Source: Nigerium massiliense
GTDB lineage: Bacteria; Actinomycetota; Actinomycetes; Propionibacteriales; Propionibacteriaceae
DNA length: 64,000 nt
Direction of reading: 5' to 3'
Assembly: GCF_000826085.1 (NCBI RefSeq)
Contig: NZ_CCYM01000003.1
Coordinates: 372,001 to 436,000, forward strand
Position 1 is the first letter of the stretch; each line of letters starts with the position of its first letter. The notes beneath the pieces are model-generated. The model was not told the DNA's origin. It was given only the letters and a program-made list of their open reading frames with translations, and ran no database searches. Below, in pieces: positions 16,078 through 26,083 of the stretch. The position numbers were made by a program, and so were the translations under genes.

Positions 16078-17069
16078 ACCTCATCGATCGCACCAAGCCC
16101 ACCGATGACCGCCTTGAGCGGCTCTGGACACCAGAGCAGCGCGACAGGGCCCTCTCCCACGCCTTCGCGGGCCGGTCCGCCATGCCGAACCCGCACCGCC
16201 GCTGGCCGTTGGCGGCCGCGGCCTGCGTCATCGTCGGCGGGCTGGCGGCCGCCCCCGCGCTCGTCCCCGGCTGGCTCACCCCGCCGGCCGCCGCGGCCGA
16301 TCTCCAATTGCTGGGCCGCTCCGTCGAGAGCAGGCCGGCGCAGGCCTGGTCCGACGGACAGTTCCTCCGCGTCCGGTCGGTCTCGACGCAGGACAGCGAG
16401 CCGATGGCCGGCTCCGAGGACGTCCACGAGCGCATCTCCTTCGACGACTTCCACGCCGCTGACGGATGGACCTGGTCCGACCGCGTCGTCAACGGCAGGT
16501 CTGAGCGGTACATCTTCTCGCCCAGCTGGGGTTGGAACCGGCCCGGCTACGCGGCCACCATGCCCACCGAACCGCATCTGTTGGACGCCTTCCTGCGTGC
16601 CCGGGTGACCGGGTCGACCTCCCCCGACGAGGCCGTCTTCGTCGCCGTGGGCGACATGCTGCGCCAGGAGGCCGCCCCCGCGACGGTCCGCGCTGCGGCC
16701 ATCGGCGTCCTCGGGCTCAACCCCAAGGTCACCGTGCAGAAGACCACGGATCCCCGAGGCCGCCAGGCCCTGAAGGTGACGTTCGTCGATGAGAGAACCC
16801 GGCCCGGCATGATGCAGTTCCTCTACCTCGATCCCGTGACCGGGCTGCTGCTCGGCAGCGGCAACCTGAGCGACGGGCTCCGCTACGAACTCGTCGTCAC
16901 CGACCGCGAGGTCGTGGACGCCCTGCCCGCCGACGTGGCCCGCACCCTGGGCACGGACAAGGTCGCGAAGGAGGTCATCGACGGGCGAACGCAGACGATG
17001 GAGGAGGAGACGCCCGTCGATCCGACCCCCGGCCCCGTTCCGACCTACACGGTCACGCCCCAGCGCTGA
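16074..17069 (+). CDS. CU044_5270-like membrane-anchored partner of the ECF sigma factor
   Basis: A 331-residue protein. About 45 cytoplasmic residues (DDRLERLWTPEQRDRALSHA) precede one membrane segment (RRWPLAAAACVIVGGLAAAP), then a long extracytoplasmic domain with GQFLRVRSVSTQDSE and a C-terminal GLLLGSGNLSDGLRYELVVT. The layout and the overlap with the sigma gene fit the CU044_5270 family found after ECF41-like or related sigma factors, probably regulating sigma activity. This role is inferred; the N-terminal part has no classic zinc anti-sigma motif. Confidence 0.75.
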   Translation: MNLIDRTKPTDDRLERLWTPEQRDRALSHAFAGRSAMPNPHRRWPLAAAACVIVGGLAAAPALVPGWLTPPAAAADLQLLGRSVESRPAQAWSDGQFLRVRSVSTQDSEPMAGSEDVHERISFDDFHAADGWTWSDRVVNGRSERYIFSPSWGWNRPGYAATMPTEPHLLDAFLRARVTGSTSPDEAVFVAVGDMLRQEAAPATVRAAAIGVLGLNPKVTVQKTTDPRGRQALKVTFVDERTRPGMMQFLYLDPVTGLLLGSGNLSDGLRYELVVTDREVVDALPADVARTLGTDKVAKEVIDGRTQTMEEETPVDPTPGPVPTYTVTPQR

Positions 17070-17126
17070 AGGTCCCTAGCCGGCGGCGTGATCGACCCCG
17101 CTCGCGCCGCCGTTAGGGTGACGTCC

Positions 17127-18254
17127 ATGGACCTCACCTCGGCCCGCGGCCGCCGGATGCTGGCCGAGCTGCGGCTCGTCGCGCAGGGCGTCATCGACCG
17201 CCCGTTCGCCCGGCCGGTGGACGCCGCCCGCCACCTCGTCTGCGCGCAGGGCCAGCACGTCCCAGGCGTCCTCGCGGCGCTCGCCCTGCGCGCGAGGCGT
17301 CCGACGATCGACGACGTCTTCGCCGACTTCGCGGCGGGACGCCTCGTGCGCAGCTATCCCATGCGCCAGACGGTCTTCGCCGTGGCCGCCGAGGACGTCG
17401 CCTGGCTCACCGACCTCACCGGGCCGCGCCAGTTGCGGGCGGCGGCGACGCGCCGCGACGAGCACGGCCTCACCCGGACCGACCTCGACCGCGCGGCCGA
17501 CACCATCCGCTCTTTCCTGGCCGACGTCCCCGGCCATACGGCGTCCCGCGACGAACTCGCCGCGACGCTGGAGGCGTCCGGGCTCGACCTGACGAGCGGG
17601 CGCCGCTACCACGTGATCTTCACGCTGATGGCGGCGGGCGTCCTCGTCTACGGGCCGTTCCGCGGCCGCGACCACCTCATCGTGGACGCCGCCACCTGGC
17701 TGCCCGCCGGCAACGGGCTCGCCGAGCGGTTCGGCGGCGACGAGACCGCCGCCGTCGCGCACTGGCTGCGCCGCTACCTACTCGGCCACGGGCCCGCGAC
17801 CGTGCGCGACTTCGCCTGGTGGACCAAGCTCCCGCTCGGGGTGATCCGCGCGGCCGCGCCCGCAGCGACCGGCGGGCTCGAGGTGTACGGCCAGGACGCG
17901 GGCGAAGACCTGTGGGGGCCGCCCGGGCTGATCGAGCGGCGCGCCGCCCTGGGCGCGTCGGTCTCCCGAGCGCTGCTGCTGCCGGCGTTCGACGAAATCG
18001 TGTTGGGCTACCCGAACCGCGAGCTCATCGTGGCGTCCGAGCACCACCCGCTGCTCGCCCCCGGAAACAACGGGATCTTCCGCGCGACCGTGCACCGCGC
18101 CGGACAGATCGTCGGCACCTGGTCGCGGACGGGGTCCGTCAAGCGTCGGTCCCTGACCGTCGCGCCGTTCGCGCCGCTGTCCGCTACCGCCGAGCGCGAG
18201 ATCGCCCGCGCGGAGGCGTCCTACCCCGCGGAAGTTTCCTACTCCGCGGGGTAG
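17127..18254 (+). CDS. AlkZ-like winged-helix DNA glycosylase (HTH_42)
   Basis: A 375-residue protein of the AlkZ/YcaQ (HTH_42) family, which excises alkylated or crosslinked bases. The catalytic QxQ motif is seen as Gln41-Gly-Gln43 in HLVCAQGQHVPG; SYPMRQTVFAV, LLGHGPATVRDFAWWTKLPL and LPAFDEIVLGYPNRELIV are conserved parts of the winged-helix core. Substrate range is unknown. TAGGGT (17114-17119) ends 7 nt before ATG, with no Shine-Dalgarno, so it is leaderless. The last codons lie in a repeat that folds as a hairpin. Confidence 0.87.
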   Translation: MDLTSARGRRMLAELRLVAQGVIDRPFARPVDAARHLVCAQGQHVPGVLAALALRARRPTIDDVFADFAAGRLVRSYPMRQTVFAVAAEDVAWLTDLTGPRQLRAAATRRDEHGLTRTDLDRAADTIRSFLADVPGHTASRDELAATLEASGLDLTSGRRYHVIFTLMAAGVLVYGPFRGRDHLIVDAATWLPAGNGLAERFGGDETAAVAHWLRRYLLGHGPATVRDFAWWTKLPLGVIRAAAPAATGGLEVYGQDAGEDLWGPPGLIERRAALGASVSRALLLPAFDEIVLGYPNRELIVASEHHPLLAPGNNGIFRATVHRAGQIVGTWSRTGSVKRRSLTVAPFAPLSATAEREIARAEASYPAEVSYSAG

Positions 18255-18260
18255 GAAACT
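18221..18260. terminator. Nested hairpins over the stop codon
   Basis: CCTACCCCGCGGA (18221-18233) pairs with TCCGCGGGGTAGG (18244-18256), a perfect 13-bp stem. GTTTCCTAC (18235-18243) can instead pair with GTAGGAAAC (18252-18260). Both come from an 18-bp imperfect direct repeat encoding SYPAE/SYSAG. The hairpin covers the stop codon at 18252-18254 and lies between two convergent genes, so it could end transcription from both. Confidence 0.55.
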
Positions 18261-18317
18261 CCGCTCGGCCGGCCCCGCGACCTCCCAGGGGCGCGCGTCC
18301 CGCGTCGCGGTCCGGGC

Positions 18318-19814
18318 TCAGCGCTTCCGGTACAGCCCCTTCGATTGGTAGACGGGCTCGCTGGTGACGTTCACCCCGAGGTTGCGGAAGATCCCCTCGT
18401 CCACGGTGCCCAAGATGGTCGTGGTGTGCACGTCGCAGCCCTGCAGACCGTTCAGCTCGTCGAGCGCGCGCCGCGCGTTGTCGTCGGTGTTCGCGCTCAC
18501 GGCCAGGGCGATCAGCACCTCGTCGGTGTGCAGCCGCGGGTTCCTGCTGCCCAGGTGCTCGGTCTTCAGCCGCTGGATGGGCTCGATGTTCTCGGTGGCG
18601 AGCAGCTTGACGTCCGGGTCGATGCCGGCCAGGGCCTTGAGCGCGTCCAGCAGCATCGCGGAGCAGCAGCCCAGCAGCGCGGACGTCTTACCGGTCACCA
18701 CTTGTCCGTCCGGCAGCTCGATTGCGGACGCCGGCGCCTTCGTCTTCTTCGCCAGCGCCAGGGCCGGGCTCACCACGGGCCGGTCCGTGGCGCTGATCCC
18801 GAGCTGCCCCATCAGCAGCGCAACCTTGTCCGACAGCGCCGGCTCCAGTTCGTCGCGCTTCTCGTCCACGAGCGCCTTGTAGTAGCGCCGGATGATCTCC
18901 TGCTCGGACGCCCGCCGGCACACCGCGTCATCGCTGATGCAGTTGCCGGCCATGTTCACGCCCATGTCCGTCGGCGACTGGTACGGCGACGAGCCCACCA
19001 TCCGCTCGAACAGCAGGTTCAGCACCGGGAAGATCTCCACGTCGCGGTTGTAGTTGACCGCCTGCTCGCCGTAGGCGGCCAGATGGTAGGGGTCGATCAT
19101 GTTGACGTCGTCCAGGTCGACCGTCGCCGCCTCGTAGGCGACGTTCACGGGGTGATCGAGCGGCAGGTTCCAGATCGGGAACGTCTCGAACTTGGCGTAC
19201 CCCGACGCGATGCCGCGCCGGTGGTCGTGGTACAGCTGCGACAGGCAGGACGCCATCTTGCCGCTGCCCGGCCCGGGCCCGGTGACCACGACGAGGTCGC
19301 GGGTGGTCTCGATGTACTCGTTGCGGCCGTAGCCGGCGTCGCTGACGATCGTGGCGACGTCGTGCGGATAGCCCTTGATCGGGTAGTGCCGAAACACCCG
19401 CAGCCCCAACCGCTCGAGCTTGCGCTTGAACGCCTTGGCCTGGCGGTTGTCGTCGGTCATCCGGCTCAGGACGACGCTGCCGACGTGCAGCCCATAGCCC
19501 CGGAACGCGTCCACGAGCCGCAGCACGTCCGCGTCGTAGCCGATGCCGAGGTCGGCGCGCACCTTGTGCCGGGCGATGTCAGCCGCGCTCACGACGATCA
19601 CGACCTCGACGTCGTCGGCCAGTTTCTCCAGCATCGCGATCTTGTTGTCGGGGGTGAACCCGGGCAGCACGCGGGAGGCGTGGAAGTCGTCGAACAGTTT
19701 GCCGCCGAACTCGAGATACAGCTTGCCGCCGAACTGCCGCCTGCGCGCCTCGATGTGCTCGGACTGGAGGGCGAGGTATTTCTCCCGGTCGAAGCCGATC
19801 TGATGCAAGTCCAC
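18318..19814 (-). CDS. DUF1846 family protein
   Basis: A 498-residue protein that follows DUF1846 along its whole length: [60 protein letters not shown] (a P-loop-like stretch), [20 protein letters not shown] and the end [16 protein letters not shown]. The family has no confirmed activity. Length is normal. It is a single gene convergent to the AlkZ-like gene. The start is ATG 19814, where the family usually begins (xxIGFDxxKY). Confidence 0.88.
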   Translation of the reverse strand: MDLHQIGFDREKYLALQSEHIEARRRQFGGKLYLEFGGKLFDDFHASRVLPGFTPDNKIAMLEKLADDVEVVIVVSAADIARHKVRADLGIGYDADVLRLVDAFRGYGLHVGSVVLSRMTDDNRQAKAFKRKLERLGLRVFRHYPIKGYPHDVATIVSDAGYGRNEYIETTRDLVVVTGPGPGSGKMASCLSQLYHDHRRGIASGYAKFETFPIWNLPLDHPVNVAYEAATVDLDDVNMIDPYHLAAYGEQAVNYNRDVEIFPVLNLLFERMVGSSPYQSPTDMGVNMAGNCISDDAVCRRASEQEIIRRYYKALVDEKRDELEPALSDKVALLMGQLGISATDRPVVSPALALAKKTKAPASAIELPDGQVVTGKTSALLGCCSAMLLDALKALAGIDPDVKLLATENIEPIQRLKTEHLGSRNPRLHTDEVLIALAVSANTDDNARRALDELNGLQGCDVHTTTILGTVDEGIFRNLGVNVTSEPVYQSKGLYRKR

Positions 19815-19964
19815 TCACCCATCTCCAGGAGGACACGGCCCGGACGCGGGCCACGACGCCGCCCGAGACTACCTGAGCGGGCCGCCGTCAAGCGACGCCC
19901 GTCCGCACCTCGCCCCGGCGTCCACGCGGGACGGCCGGGGCGCCGGCGAACGGAAAGGCGCCGG

Positions 19965-21659
19965 TCAGCGCCGCCGGTGCGACAAGGTGTCGACGACCTG
20001 GTCGGTGACCCGGTCGACGAAGGCGTCCGAATACTCCTCGGCGAACTCGCGCTGGCGGGCCTTGCGTTCCAGCCGCTCGATCGCCGTGAGTTCCCTGCGC
20101 AGTTCACGCCAGACCGACACCATCATGCCGATCATCACGACCGAGAACGGCGCGGCGGCCACCAGTGCGAGTGCCTGCAGCCCTGCCATGCCCGCGCTGT
20201 CGCCGCCGGAGGGCAGCGCCACCGCGATGAGCGCCGCGGCGATGAGGCCGGACGCCGACGCCCAGAACACCCGCGTGATCCGCGGCGGCTGCGGGTCGCC
20301 GCCGTGGGCGATCATGTCGACGACGAAGGCGCCGGAGTCCGCCGAGGTGATGAAGAAGATCGTCACCAGCAGGATCGCGATGCCTGACAGCAGTGGGCCG
20401 GCGGGCAGGTTGTTGAACACGTCGAACAGCGCCGTGTCGGGGTTGATGGTCCCGTCCGGCTGACGCAGGTCGAGACCGCGCAGCACCATCTGCGAGATCG
20501 CGGTTCCGCCCATGACGGTGAACCAGATGATCGTCACCAGGGTCGGCACCAGCAGGACGCCCGTGATGAACTCCCGGACCGTACGCCCCCGGGAGATGCG
20601 GGCGATGAAGACGCCCACGAACGGCGACCAGGAGATCCACCAGCCCCAATAGTTCACCGTCCAGCCGTTGAGCCAGGCGGCGCCGGCGTCCCCGTAGAAG
20701 GGCAGCGTCTGGAACGAGAGGGAAACGAAGTTCGACAGGTAGTAGCCGATGCCCGAGACGAAGTCGCGCAGCAGGAAGACCGTGGGGCCCAGCGCCAGCA
20801 CCGCGACGAGCAGCACCGCCGCCAGCGTCAGGTTGGCGTTCGAGAGCATCTTGATGCCCTTGTCGACGCCGGACGCGGCCGACAGCGTCGCGAGCCCCGT
20901 GATCGCCACGACCATGACGATCTTCAGCCACTGCATGTCCCCGGGCACGAGGCCGAGGTGGGCGAGGCCGGCGAAGATCTGGTTCACGCCGAAGCCGAGC
21001 GACGTGGCGATGCCGAAGATCGTGCCGATGACGGCGGTGATGTCCACGAGGTCGCCGGCCCAGGTGTCGGTGTACTTGCCGAGGACCGGCTCGAGCGCCC
21101 ACCGGATCGAGATCGGACGCCCGCGGCGGTGCGCCGCGTACGCGACGGCCAGCCCGACGACGACGTAGGTGGCCCACGCGTGGAGCCCCCAGTGCAGCAA
21201 CGTCTGTCCCATGGCGCGCTGCGCCCGGGCGGGTCCCTCCAGGTCTTGGGCGTTCGGCGGGATGGTGCCCTTGCCTGCGAAGAAGCTCAGCGGCTCCGCG
21301 GCGCCCCAGAACACCAGGCCGATGCCCATGCCCGCGGCGAACAACATCGCGAACCACGAGAAGGTGCTGTACTCGGGCTCGTCGTCGTCCCTGCCGAGCT
21401 TGACGTCGCCGAAGCGGGAGACCGCGACGACGATGCTGAACGCCACGAAGACGGTGACGACGAGCACGTAGTACCAGCCGATGGAGTCGACGACGGCGCC
21501 GTTGATGCCCGAGACGACCGCGTCGAAGGCGTCCGGGAGCAGCAGCGCGAACAGGACGGCCAGCAGGATGATGCCGGCCGAGACGAAGAAGACGGGTTTG
21601 GACAGCGCATACCGGCGCGGGATGTCCGTCGGGTTGGATCGATCAGGGGTGCCAGCCAC
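19965..21659 (-). CDS. BCCT family transporter (betaine/choline/carnitine)
   Basis: A 564-residue membrane protein of the BCCT family, with GMGIGLVFWGAAEPLSFFAG, the tryptophan-rich substrate segment NYWGWWISWSPFVGVFIARI and the following RGRTVREFI, and SADSGAFVVDMIAHGG. Twelve membrane segments are predicted, with a charged C-terminal tail (ERLERKARQREFAEEYSDAF) like the osmosensing tail of BetP. Likely role: sodium- or proton-coupled uptake of glycine betaine or a similar compatible solute. Which substrate is not shown. Confidence 0.9.
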   Translation of the reverse strand: MAGTPDRSNPTDIPRRYALSKPVFFVSAGIILLAVLFALLLPDAFDAVVSGINGAVVDSIGWYYVLVVTVFVAFSIVVAVSRFGDVKLGRDDDEPEYSTFSWFAMLFAAGMGIGLVFWGAAEPLSFFAGKGTIPPNAQDLEGPARAQRAMGQTLLHWGLHAWATYVVVGLAVAYAAHRRGRPISIRWALEPVLGKYTDTWAGDLVDITAVIGTIFGIATSLGFGVNQIFAGLAHLGLVPGDMQWLKIVMVVAITGLATLSAASGVDKGIKMLSNANLTLAAVLLVAVLALGPTVFLLRDFVSGIGYYLSNFVSLSFQTLPFYGDAGAAWLNGWTVNYWGWWISWSPFVGVFIARISRGRTVREFITGVLLVPTLVTIIWFTVMGGTAISQMVLRGLDLRQPDGTINPDTALFDVFNNLPAGPLLSGIAILLVTIFFITSADSGAFVVDMIAHGGDPQPPRITRVFWASASGLIAAALIAVALPSGGDSAGMAGLQALALVAAAPFSVVMIGMMVSVWRELRRELTAIERLERKARQREFAEEYSDAFVDRVTDQVVDTLSHRRR

Positions 21660-21878
21660 ACATGCTTCTCTCTACGAGGCGAACAGGGTGGCGTCCGGAG
21701 GGGGCCGGGCGCAAAAACTCGTTCACCGTAGTCGGCTGAACGCCCCTCCCCAAAAACATCGGGTCTTGTCGTCGCTGGGTTTCAGCACCCGCGCGTCCCG
21801 TGAGACCCGGACAGAGCCCAGCTGACGGGTGCCGCGCCGGCATGCACGAACGGGGTGTCGCGGGCGGTGCGGACGTCG

Positions 21879-21954
21879 TACAGTGCTGAGTGGGAAATGC
21901 GGCGTCCGGCGAGACGGCATCCGGGCCCGGATCCCACGATCGAGGAGGAAACGC
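21879..21954 (+). promoter_or_regulatory. Leader of the lut operon with perfect palindrome
   Basis: TACAGT (21879-21884) is a candidate -10 box. In the presumed leader lies ATCCGGGCCCGGAT (21919-21932), a perfect 14-bp palindrome, then AGGAGG seven bases before the lutA ATG. The palindrome may be an operator or a hairpin. It does not look like the known GntR (LutR/LldR) box. The gap from 21660 to here holds no gene. Confidence 0.4.
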
Positions 21955-22737
21955 ATGGGTCAGATCGAAGCGGTGGGTGCGGGAAAGCGGGTAGCGCTGT
22001 TCGCCACCTGCGTGAACGAGGCGATGTTTCCCGGCACCCCGAAGGCGGTCGTCCAGGTGCTGGAGCGGCTCGGCTGCACGGTGGAGTTCCCCTCGGAGCA
22101 GACGTGCTGCGGGCAGGTGTTCAGCAACTCGGGCTACTACGACGAGACGCTGCCGCTGATCCACAACTACCTGCGCGCCTTCGAGGGCTACGACTACATC
22201 GTCACCCCGTCCGGCTCCTGCACCGGATCGGTACGCGACCAGCACCCGATGCTCGCGCGACGAACCGGGGACGCCGATCTCGTCGCCCGCGTGGACGCCA
22301 TCGTCGCCCGCACCTACGACCTCCCCGAGTTCCTCGTCGACGTCCTCGGCGTGACGGATGTGGGAGCGTATTTCCCGCACCGCGTCACCTATCACCCCAC
22401 CTGCCACTCCCTCCGCATCACGAAGGTCGGCGACAAGCCCTACCGGCTGCTGGAGGCCGTCCGCGGCATCGAGATCGTCGACCTCGAGGACGCCGACCGC
22501 TGCTGCGGCTTCGGCGGCACCTTCAGCATGAAGAACCCGGACGTCTCCGTCGCGATGGCCGCCGACAAGGCGCGGCACGTCGGCGACACCGAGGCGGAGT
22601 TCCTCGTGGCCGGCGACAACTCATGCCTGTTGAACATCGGGGGCGTCCTCGCCCGGCAGAACAGCGGCACCAAGCCCATCCATCTGGCGGAGATCCTGGC
22701 CTCCGTCGAGCCCACCCTGACGGGAGCGCAGCGATGA
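21955..22737 (+). CDS. lutA: Lactate utilization protein A (Fe-S oxidoreductase)
   Basis: A 260-residue CCG-domain protein. Two cysteine-rich domains carry FPSEQTCCGQVFSNSGYYDE and YHPTCHSLRI, then DADRCCGFGGTFSMKNPDVS, each a CCG motif binding an Fe-S centre. It is one subunit of the LutABC complex that oxidises L-lactate to pyruvate in the cytoplasm. AGGAGG precedes ATG 21955. It overlaps lutB by ATGA. Length is normal (about 240-260). Confidence 0.93.
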   Translation: MGQIEAVGAGKRVALFATCVNEAMFPGTPKAVVQVLERLGCTVEFPSEQTCCGQVFSNSGYYDETLPLIHNYLRAFEGYDYIVTPSGSCTGSVRDQHPMLARRTGDADLVARVDAIVARTYDLPEFLVDVLGVTDVGAYFPHRVTYHPTCHSLRITKVGDKPYRLLEAVRGIEIVDLEDADRCCGFGGTFSMKNPDVSVAMAADKARHVGDTEAEFLVAGDNSCLLNIGGVLARQNSGTKPIHLAEILASVEPTLTGAQR

Positions 22738-24374
22738 CCGACACCCAGACCACCCCGGACGCGTCCCCCACCGGGCCGAGGCCGCTCAAGCTGGTCACCC
22801 AGAACAACCACGGCCGGGCCCGGCTCACGCCGGCGCCTCCCGAAGGCGAATTGATCGACTCCCCTCCGTTCCCGGAGGCGGCGCGGCGCGAGCTCGGCCT
22901 GCCCGTCCAGCGCACCAACCTGCGCCACGCGATGACGGCCATCCGCACCAAGCGCGCCGACGTCGTCGCCGAGCTCGACAACTGGGAGGACCTGCGGGCG
23001 GCCGGCGCGGCGATCAAGGACGACGTGGTGCGTCACCTCGACCGCTACCTCGTTCAGCTCGAGGAATCGCTGACCCGGGCGGGAACCGTCGTGCACTGGG
23101 CTCGGGACGCCGCCGAGGCCAACCGCATCGTCGTCGACCTGGTCAAGGAGCGCCTCGTCGACGAGCCGTACCAAGAGGTCGTCAAGGTCAAGTCGATGGC
23201 CACCCAGGAGATCGAGCTGAACGAGGCTCTCGAGGACGCGGGCGTCGCCGCCTGGGAGACCGACCTCGCCGAGCTGATCGCGCAGTTGGGTCACGACCGG
23301 CCCAGCCACATCCTGGTACCGGCGATCCACCGCAACCGCGGCGAGGTCCGCGAGATCTTCACCACCGAGATGGGCAATTACGGCAAGCCGGCCCCGGCCG
23401 ATCTCGATTCCCAGCCGGTCAACCTGGCGAACGCATCCCGGGAGCACCTGCGCGAGAAGTTCATGCGCGCGCACGTGGCCATCTCGGGGGCGAATTTCGC
23501 GGTCGCCGATTCCGGGACGCTGTGCGTCGTCGAATCCGAGGGCAACGGGCGGATGTGTCTGACCCTGGCCGACACGCTGATCTCGGTTGTGGGCATCGAG
23601 AAGGTGGTGCCGACCTTCGCCGACCTGGAGGTCTTCCTGCAGCTGCTACCCCGCAGCTCCACGGCCGAGCGGATGAACCCGTACACGAGCCTGTGGACCG
23701 GGCCCACCGACGGCGACGGCCCGCAGGACATGCACGTGGTGCTCGTCGACAACGGCCGCACGAACGTGCTCGCCGACCCGGTCGGACGCGACGCGCTGCG
23801 CTGCATCCGCTGCTCGGCCTGCCTCAACGTCTGCCCGGTCTACGAGAAGGTCGGCGGCCACGCGTACGGCTCGGTCTACCCGGGCCCCATCGGCGCGGTG
23901 CTGACGCCTCAACTGCGCGGGACGGCGTCCAGCGTCGACCGGTCGCTGCCGTTCGCGTCCAGCCTGTGCGGGGCGTGCAACGAGGTCTGTCCCGTGAAGA
24001 TCCCGCTCGCCGAACTGCTCGTGCACATGCGGCACAAGGTGGTCGAGTCGAAGAAGGCCGATCCGCTCGTGTCGGCGAAGGGGCTTGGCCTGCACGCCGA
24101 GCCGGCGCTGATGAAGTCGGCGTCCTGGCTGTTCTCCGACGGACGCCGCTGGAGCGCCGCGCTCGGCGCCGAGGCGACCGTGGGCGGCAAGGTGCTCGGC
24201 CGCGTGACCGACCACTTCGGTCCGCTGCCGTGGCCGCTGAGCAAGTGGACGAACGCGCGCGACGTCCCGATGGTGCCCGACGAGACGTTCCGGCACTGGT
24301 TCGAGCATCGCGGCGACAGGCCCGACGCCAAGGGCCGGGAGCACCTGGCGTCCGAGGAAGGGGACGCCCGATGA
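22734..24374 (+). CDS. lutB: Lactate utilization protein B (Fe-S protein)
   Basis: A 546-residue subunit of the lactate oxidation complex. The N-terminal two thirds is the LUD domain (VHWARDAAEANRIVVDLVKE, SGANFAVADSGTLCVVESEG). Residues about 360-440 hold two 4Fe-4S motifs, CIRCSACLNVCPVY and CGACNEVCPVKIPLAELLVH. The C-terminal tail (FRHWFEHRGDRP) is typical. Length is a little above the usual 470-480 because of the N-terminus. Both ends overlap neighbours by ATGA, so the three lut genes are translationally coupled. Confidence 0.93.
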   Translation: MTDTQTTPDASPTGPRPLKLVTQNNHGRARLTPAPPEGELIDSPPFPEAARRELGLPVQRTNLRHAMTAIRTKRADVVAELDNWEDLRAAGAAIKDDVVRHLDRYLVQLEESLTRAGTVVHWARDAAEANRIVVDLVKERLVDEPYQEVVKVKSMATQEIELNEALEDAGVAAWETDLAELIAQLGHDRPSHILVPAIHRNRGEVREIFTTEMGNYGKPAPADLDSQPVNLANASREHLREKFMRAHVAISGANFAVADSGTLCVVESEGNGRMCLTLADTLISVVGIEKVVPTFADLEVFLQLLPRSSTAERMNPYTSLWTGPTDGDGPQDMHVVLVDNGRTNVLADPVGRDALRCIRCSACLNVCPVYEKVGGHAYGSVYPGPIGAVLTPQLRGTASSVDRSLPFASSLCGACNEVCPVKIPLAELLVHMRHKVVESKKADPLVSAKGLGLHAEPALMKSASWLFSDGRRWSAALGAEATVGGKVLGRVTDHFGPLPWPLSKWTNARDVPMVPDETFRHWFEHRGDRPDAKGREHLASEEGDAR

Positions 24375-25039
24375 GCGAGAACAGCTCCGCCCGCGACGCC
24401 GTGCTGGGCCGCATCCGCGAGGCGCTCGCGGATGTCCCGGCGGACGAGCCGAAAACCAGCCAGTGGACCTACGGGCGCCCCACGGCCATGCCAGACGTCC
24501 TCGACCGCTTCGTCGAGCGCGTCGCCGACTACGAGGCGACGGTTGTCAGGCTGCACGACGGGTCGGACGATGCCATCGGGCGCGCGCTCGTCGAGGGCCT
24601 GGCCACGATCGGCGTCCACGACGTCGTCGTGCCGCCCGGGCTGCCGCAGCCCTGGCGGCAGGCCATCGCGGACGCCGGCGTCGAGGTCGTGGACGACGAC
24701 CCGCCCCTCTCGCGGGAACGGCTCAACGCCATCGGCGGGGTCGTCACCGCCGCCCGGGTGGGCGCGGCCGAGAGTGGGACGATCATGCTCGACCATGCCG
24801 CCGACCAGGGCCGTCGCGCGCTCACCCTCGTGCCGGACGTCCATGTGTGCGTCGTCCGCGCCGACCAGGTCGTCTCCGACGTTCCCGAGGCGGTCGAGCG
24901 GCTGCAGGACTCGGTGGCGCAGCGGCGTCCGATCACCTGGGTCAGCGGCCCGTCCGCCACCAGCGACATCGAGCTCAAGCGCGTCGAGGGCGTCCACGGC
25001 CCCCGCACGCTCTACGTCATCGTCGCCGGCCGGCCGTGA
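24371..25039 (+). CDS. lutC: Lactate utilization protein C
   Basis: A 222-residue LUD-domain protein, the third subunit of the lactate complex. VLGRIREALADVP, VRVGAAESGTIMLD-type core (AARVGAAESGTIMLDHAADQ), RALTLVPDVHVCVVRADQVV and SGPSATSDIELKRVEGVHGP match LutC, the last being the conserved GPSATSDIE signature. It starts inside the lutB stop (ATGA) and its end overlaps the convergent YdcZ-type gene by 23 nt. No lactate permease or GntR regulator is next to it. Confidence 0.92.
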   Translation: MSENSSARDAVLGRIREALADVPADEPKTSQWTYGRPTAMPDVLDRFVERVADYEATVVRLHDGSDDAIGRALVEGLATIGVHDVVVPPGLPQPWRQAIADAGVEVVDDDPPLSRERLNAIGGVVTAARVGAAESGTIMLDHAADQGRRALTLVPDVHVCVVRADQVVSDVPEAVERLQDSVAQRRPITWVSGPSATSDIELKRVEGVHGPRTLYVIVAGRP

Positions 25040-25979
25040 CGAGGGCGGCGACCAGCGTCAAGGCGGCCCCGGCCACGGTCGGAAGGCCGAGGTGCCCCGC
25101 GGAGGTCGGCGCGAAGGCGTCCAGGGCGACGGAGCCGACGATCTGGCCCGCGATCATCGCCATCGCGAGCGTCAGGACGCCGAGCGGCTCAGCCAGGTGC
25201 GCCGCGAGCGCGATGTAGGCAACGCCGATGGGGCCGCCTAGGTAGAGCAGCGGGTTCGCCGGCAGCGCCCCGGCCGGCGGCCCGACGATCAGGACGTGCG
25301 CTGCTGCGACGACGGCCAGCAGCGCCGTCCCGCCGAGGAAGTTGACGAGCGTCGCGATGAGGTAGTGGCCCGACCAAGCGGTGATCCGGCCGTTGAACGC
25401 CTGCTGGAAGCTCGTCGCGATCCCCGCGATCAGCGGCAACGCCAGCAGGAGCCACGTGACGTCGGCGCGCAGGCCGCCCGTCATGGACAGCGCCACGGCC
25501 GCGATCATCAAGCCCGCGCCGACCAGCCGGTTCGCCGACAGCGGGCGCGGCCCGCCCGGCGAGATCCCCGCCTTGTCGACGACGAGTCCGGCGGCGGTCT
25601 GGCCACCGACGAGACAGATGATGAACAGGGCCACCCCGATCAGCGGGACGGCGAGGGTCTGGCCCAGCACCAGCAGCGCGCCGCCGAGCCCGCCGAGGAG
25701 GTAGAACCAGGGGAACCTGCCGCCCCGCACGTCGCGGGCGAGTTCACCCGCCTTTCGGCGCAGGGACGGCGAGCTCGCCACCAGCACCGTCGCCAACAGC
25801 AGCCCGATGGTGAAGCTCAGCACCGCCGAGACGAATCCGTCGCCGATCTCCACGGCGAGGCGGCCATTGAGCTGGGCTTGGACGGCCCCACCGACGCCCG
25901 CGAGAACGGCCGCCGGCAGCGACCAGAGCGGCGCGGTCTTGCGTCTGTGCGCCTCGGGGGCGCTGGAGTCATGGGTCAC
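25017..25979 (-). CDS. DMT transporter, YdcZ (DUF606) type, two repeats
   Basis: A 320-residue membrane protein with two DUF606/YdcZ repeats and ten membrane segments: LAGVGGAVQAQLNGRLAVEI (repeat 1 start, with the typical QxxxNxxL), LGGALLVLGQTLAVPLIGVA, then SFQQAFNGRITAWSGHYLIA (repeat 2 start) and LGVLTLAMAMIAGQIVGSVA. The family probably exports small molecules; substrate unknown. Its 3' end overlaps lutC on the other strand. Confidence 0.87.
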   Translation of the reverse strand: MTHDSSAPEAHRRKTAPLWSLPAAVLAGVGGAVQAQLNGRLAVEIGDGFVSAVLSFTIGLLLATVLVASSPSLRRKAGELARDVRGGRFPWFYLLGGLGGALLVLGQTLAVPLIGVALFIICLVGGQTAAGLVVDKAGISPGGPRPLSANRLVGAGLMIAAVALSMTGGLRADVTWLLLALPLIAGIATSFQQAFNGRITAWSGHYLIATLVNFLGGTALLAVVAAAHVLIVGPPAGALPANPLLYLGGPIGVAYIALAAHLAEPLGVLTLAMAMIAGQIVGSVALDAFAPTSAGHLGLPTVAGAALTLVAALVTAGRRR

Positions 25980-26083
25980 GGGCCCACCCTAGGGTCGCTG
26001 GGCGTCGTCTGATCCGGGCGCCCACCGGGCGGCGGCGTCCGACATCTCGGCCGCCGTTCGGGGTCTGTGACCCAACAGCAACA

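Noticed and set aside
18345..20387. A 680-codon plus-strand frame
   Set aside because: It lies opposite the DUF1846 protein and the end of the BCCT transporter and spans their intergenic gap; no domain is seen.
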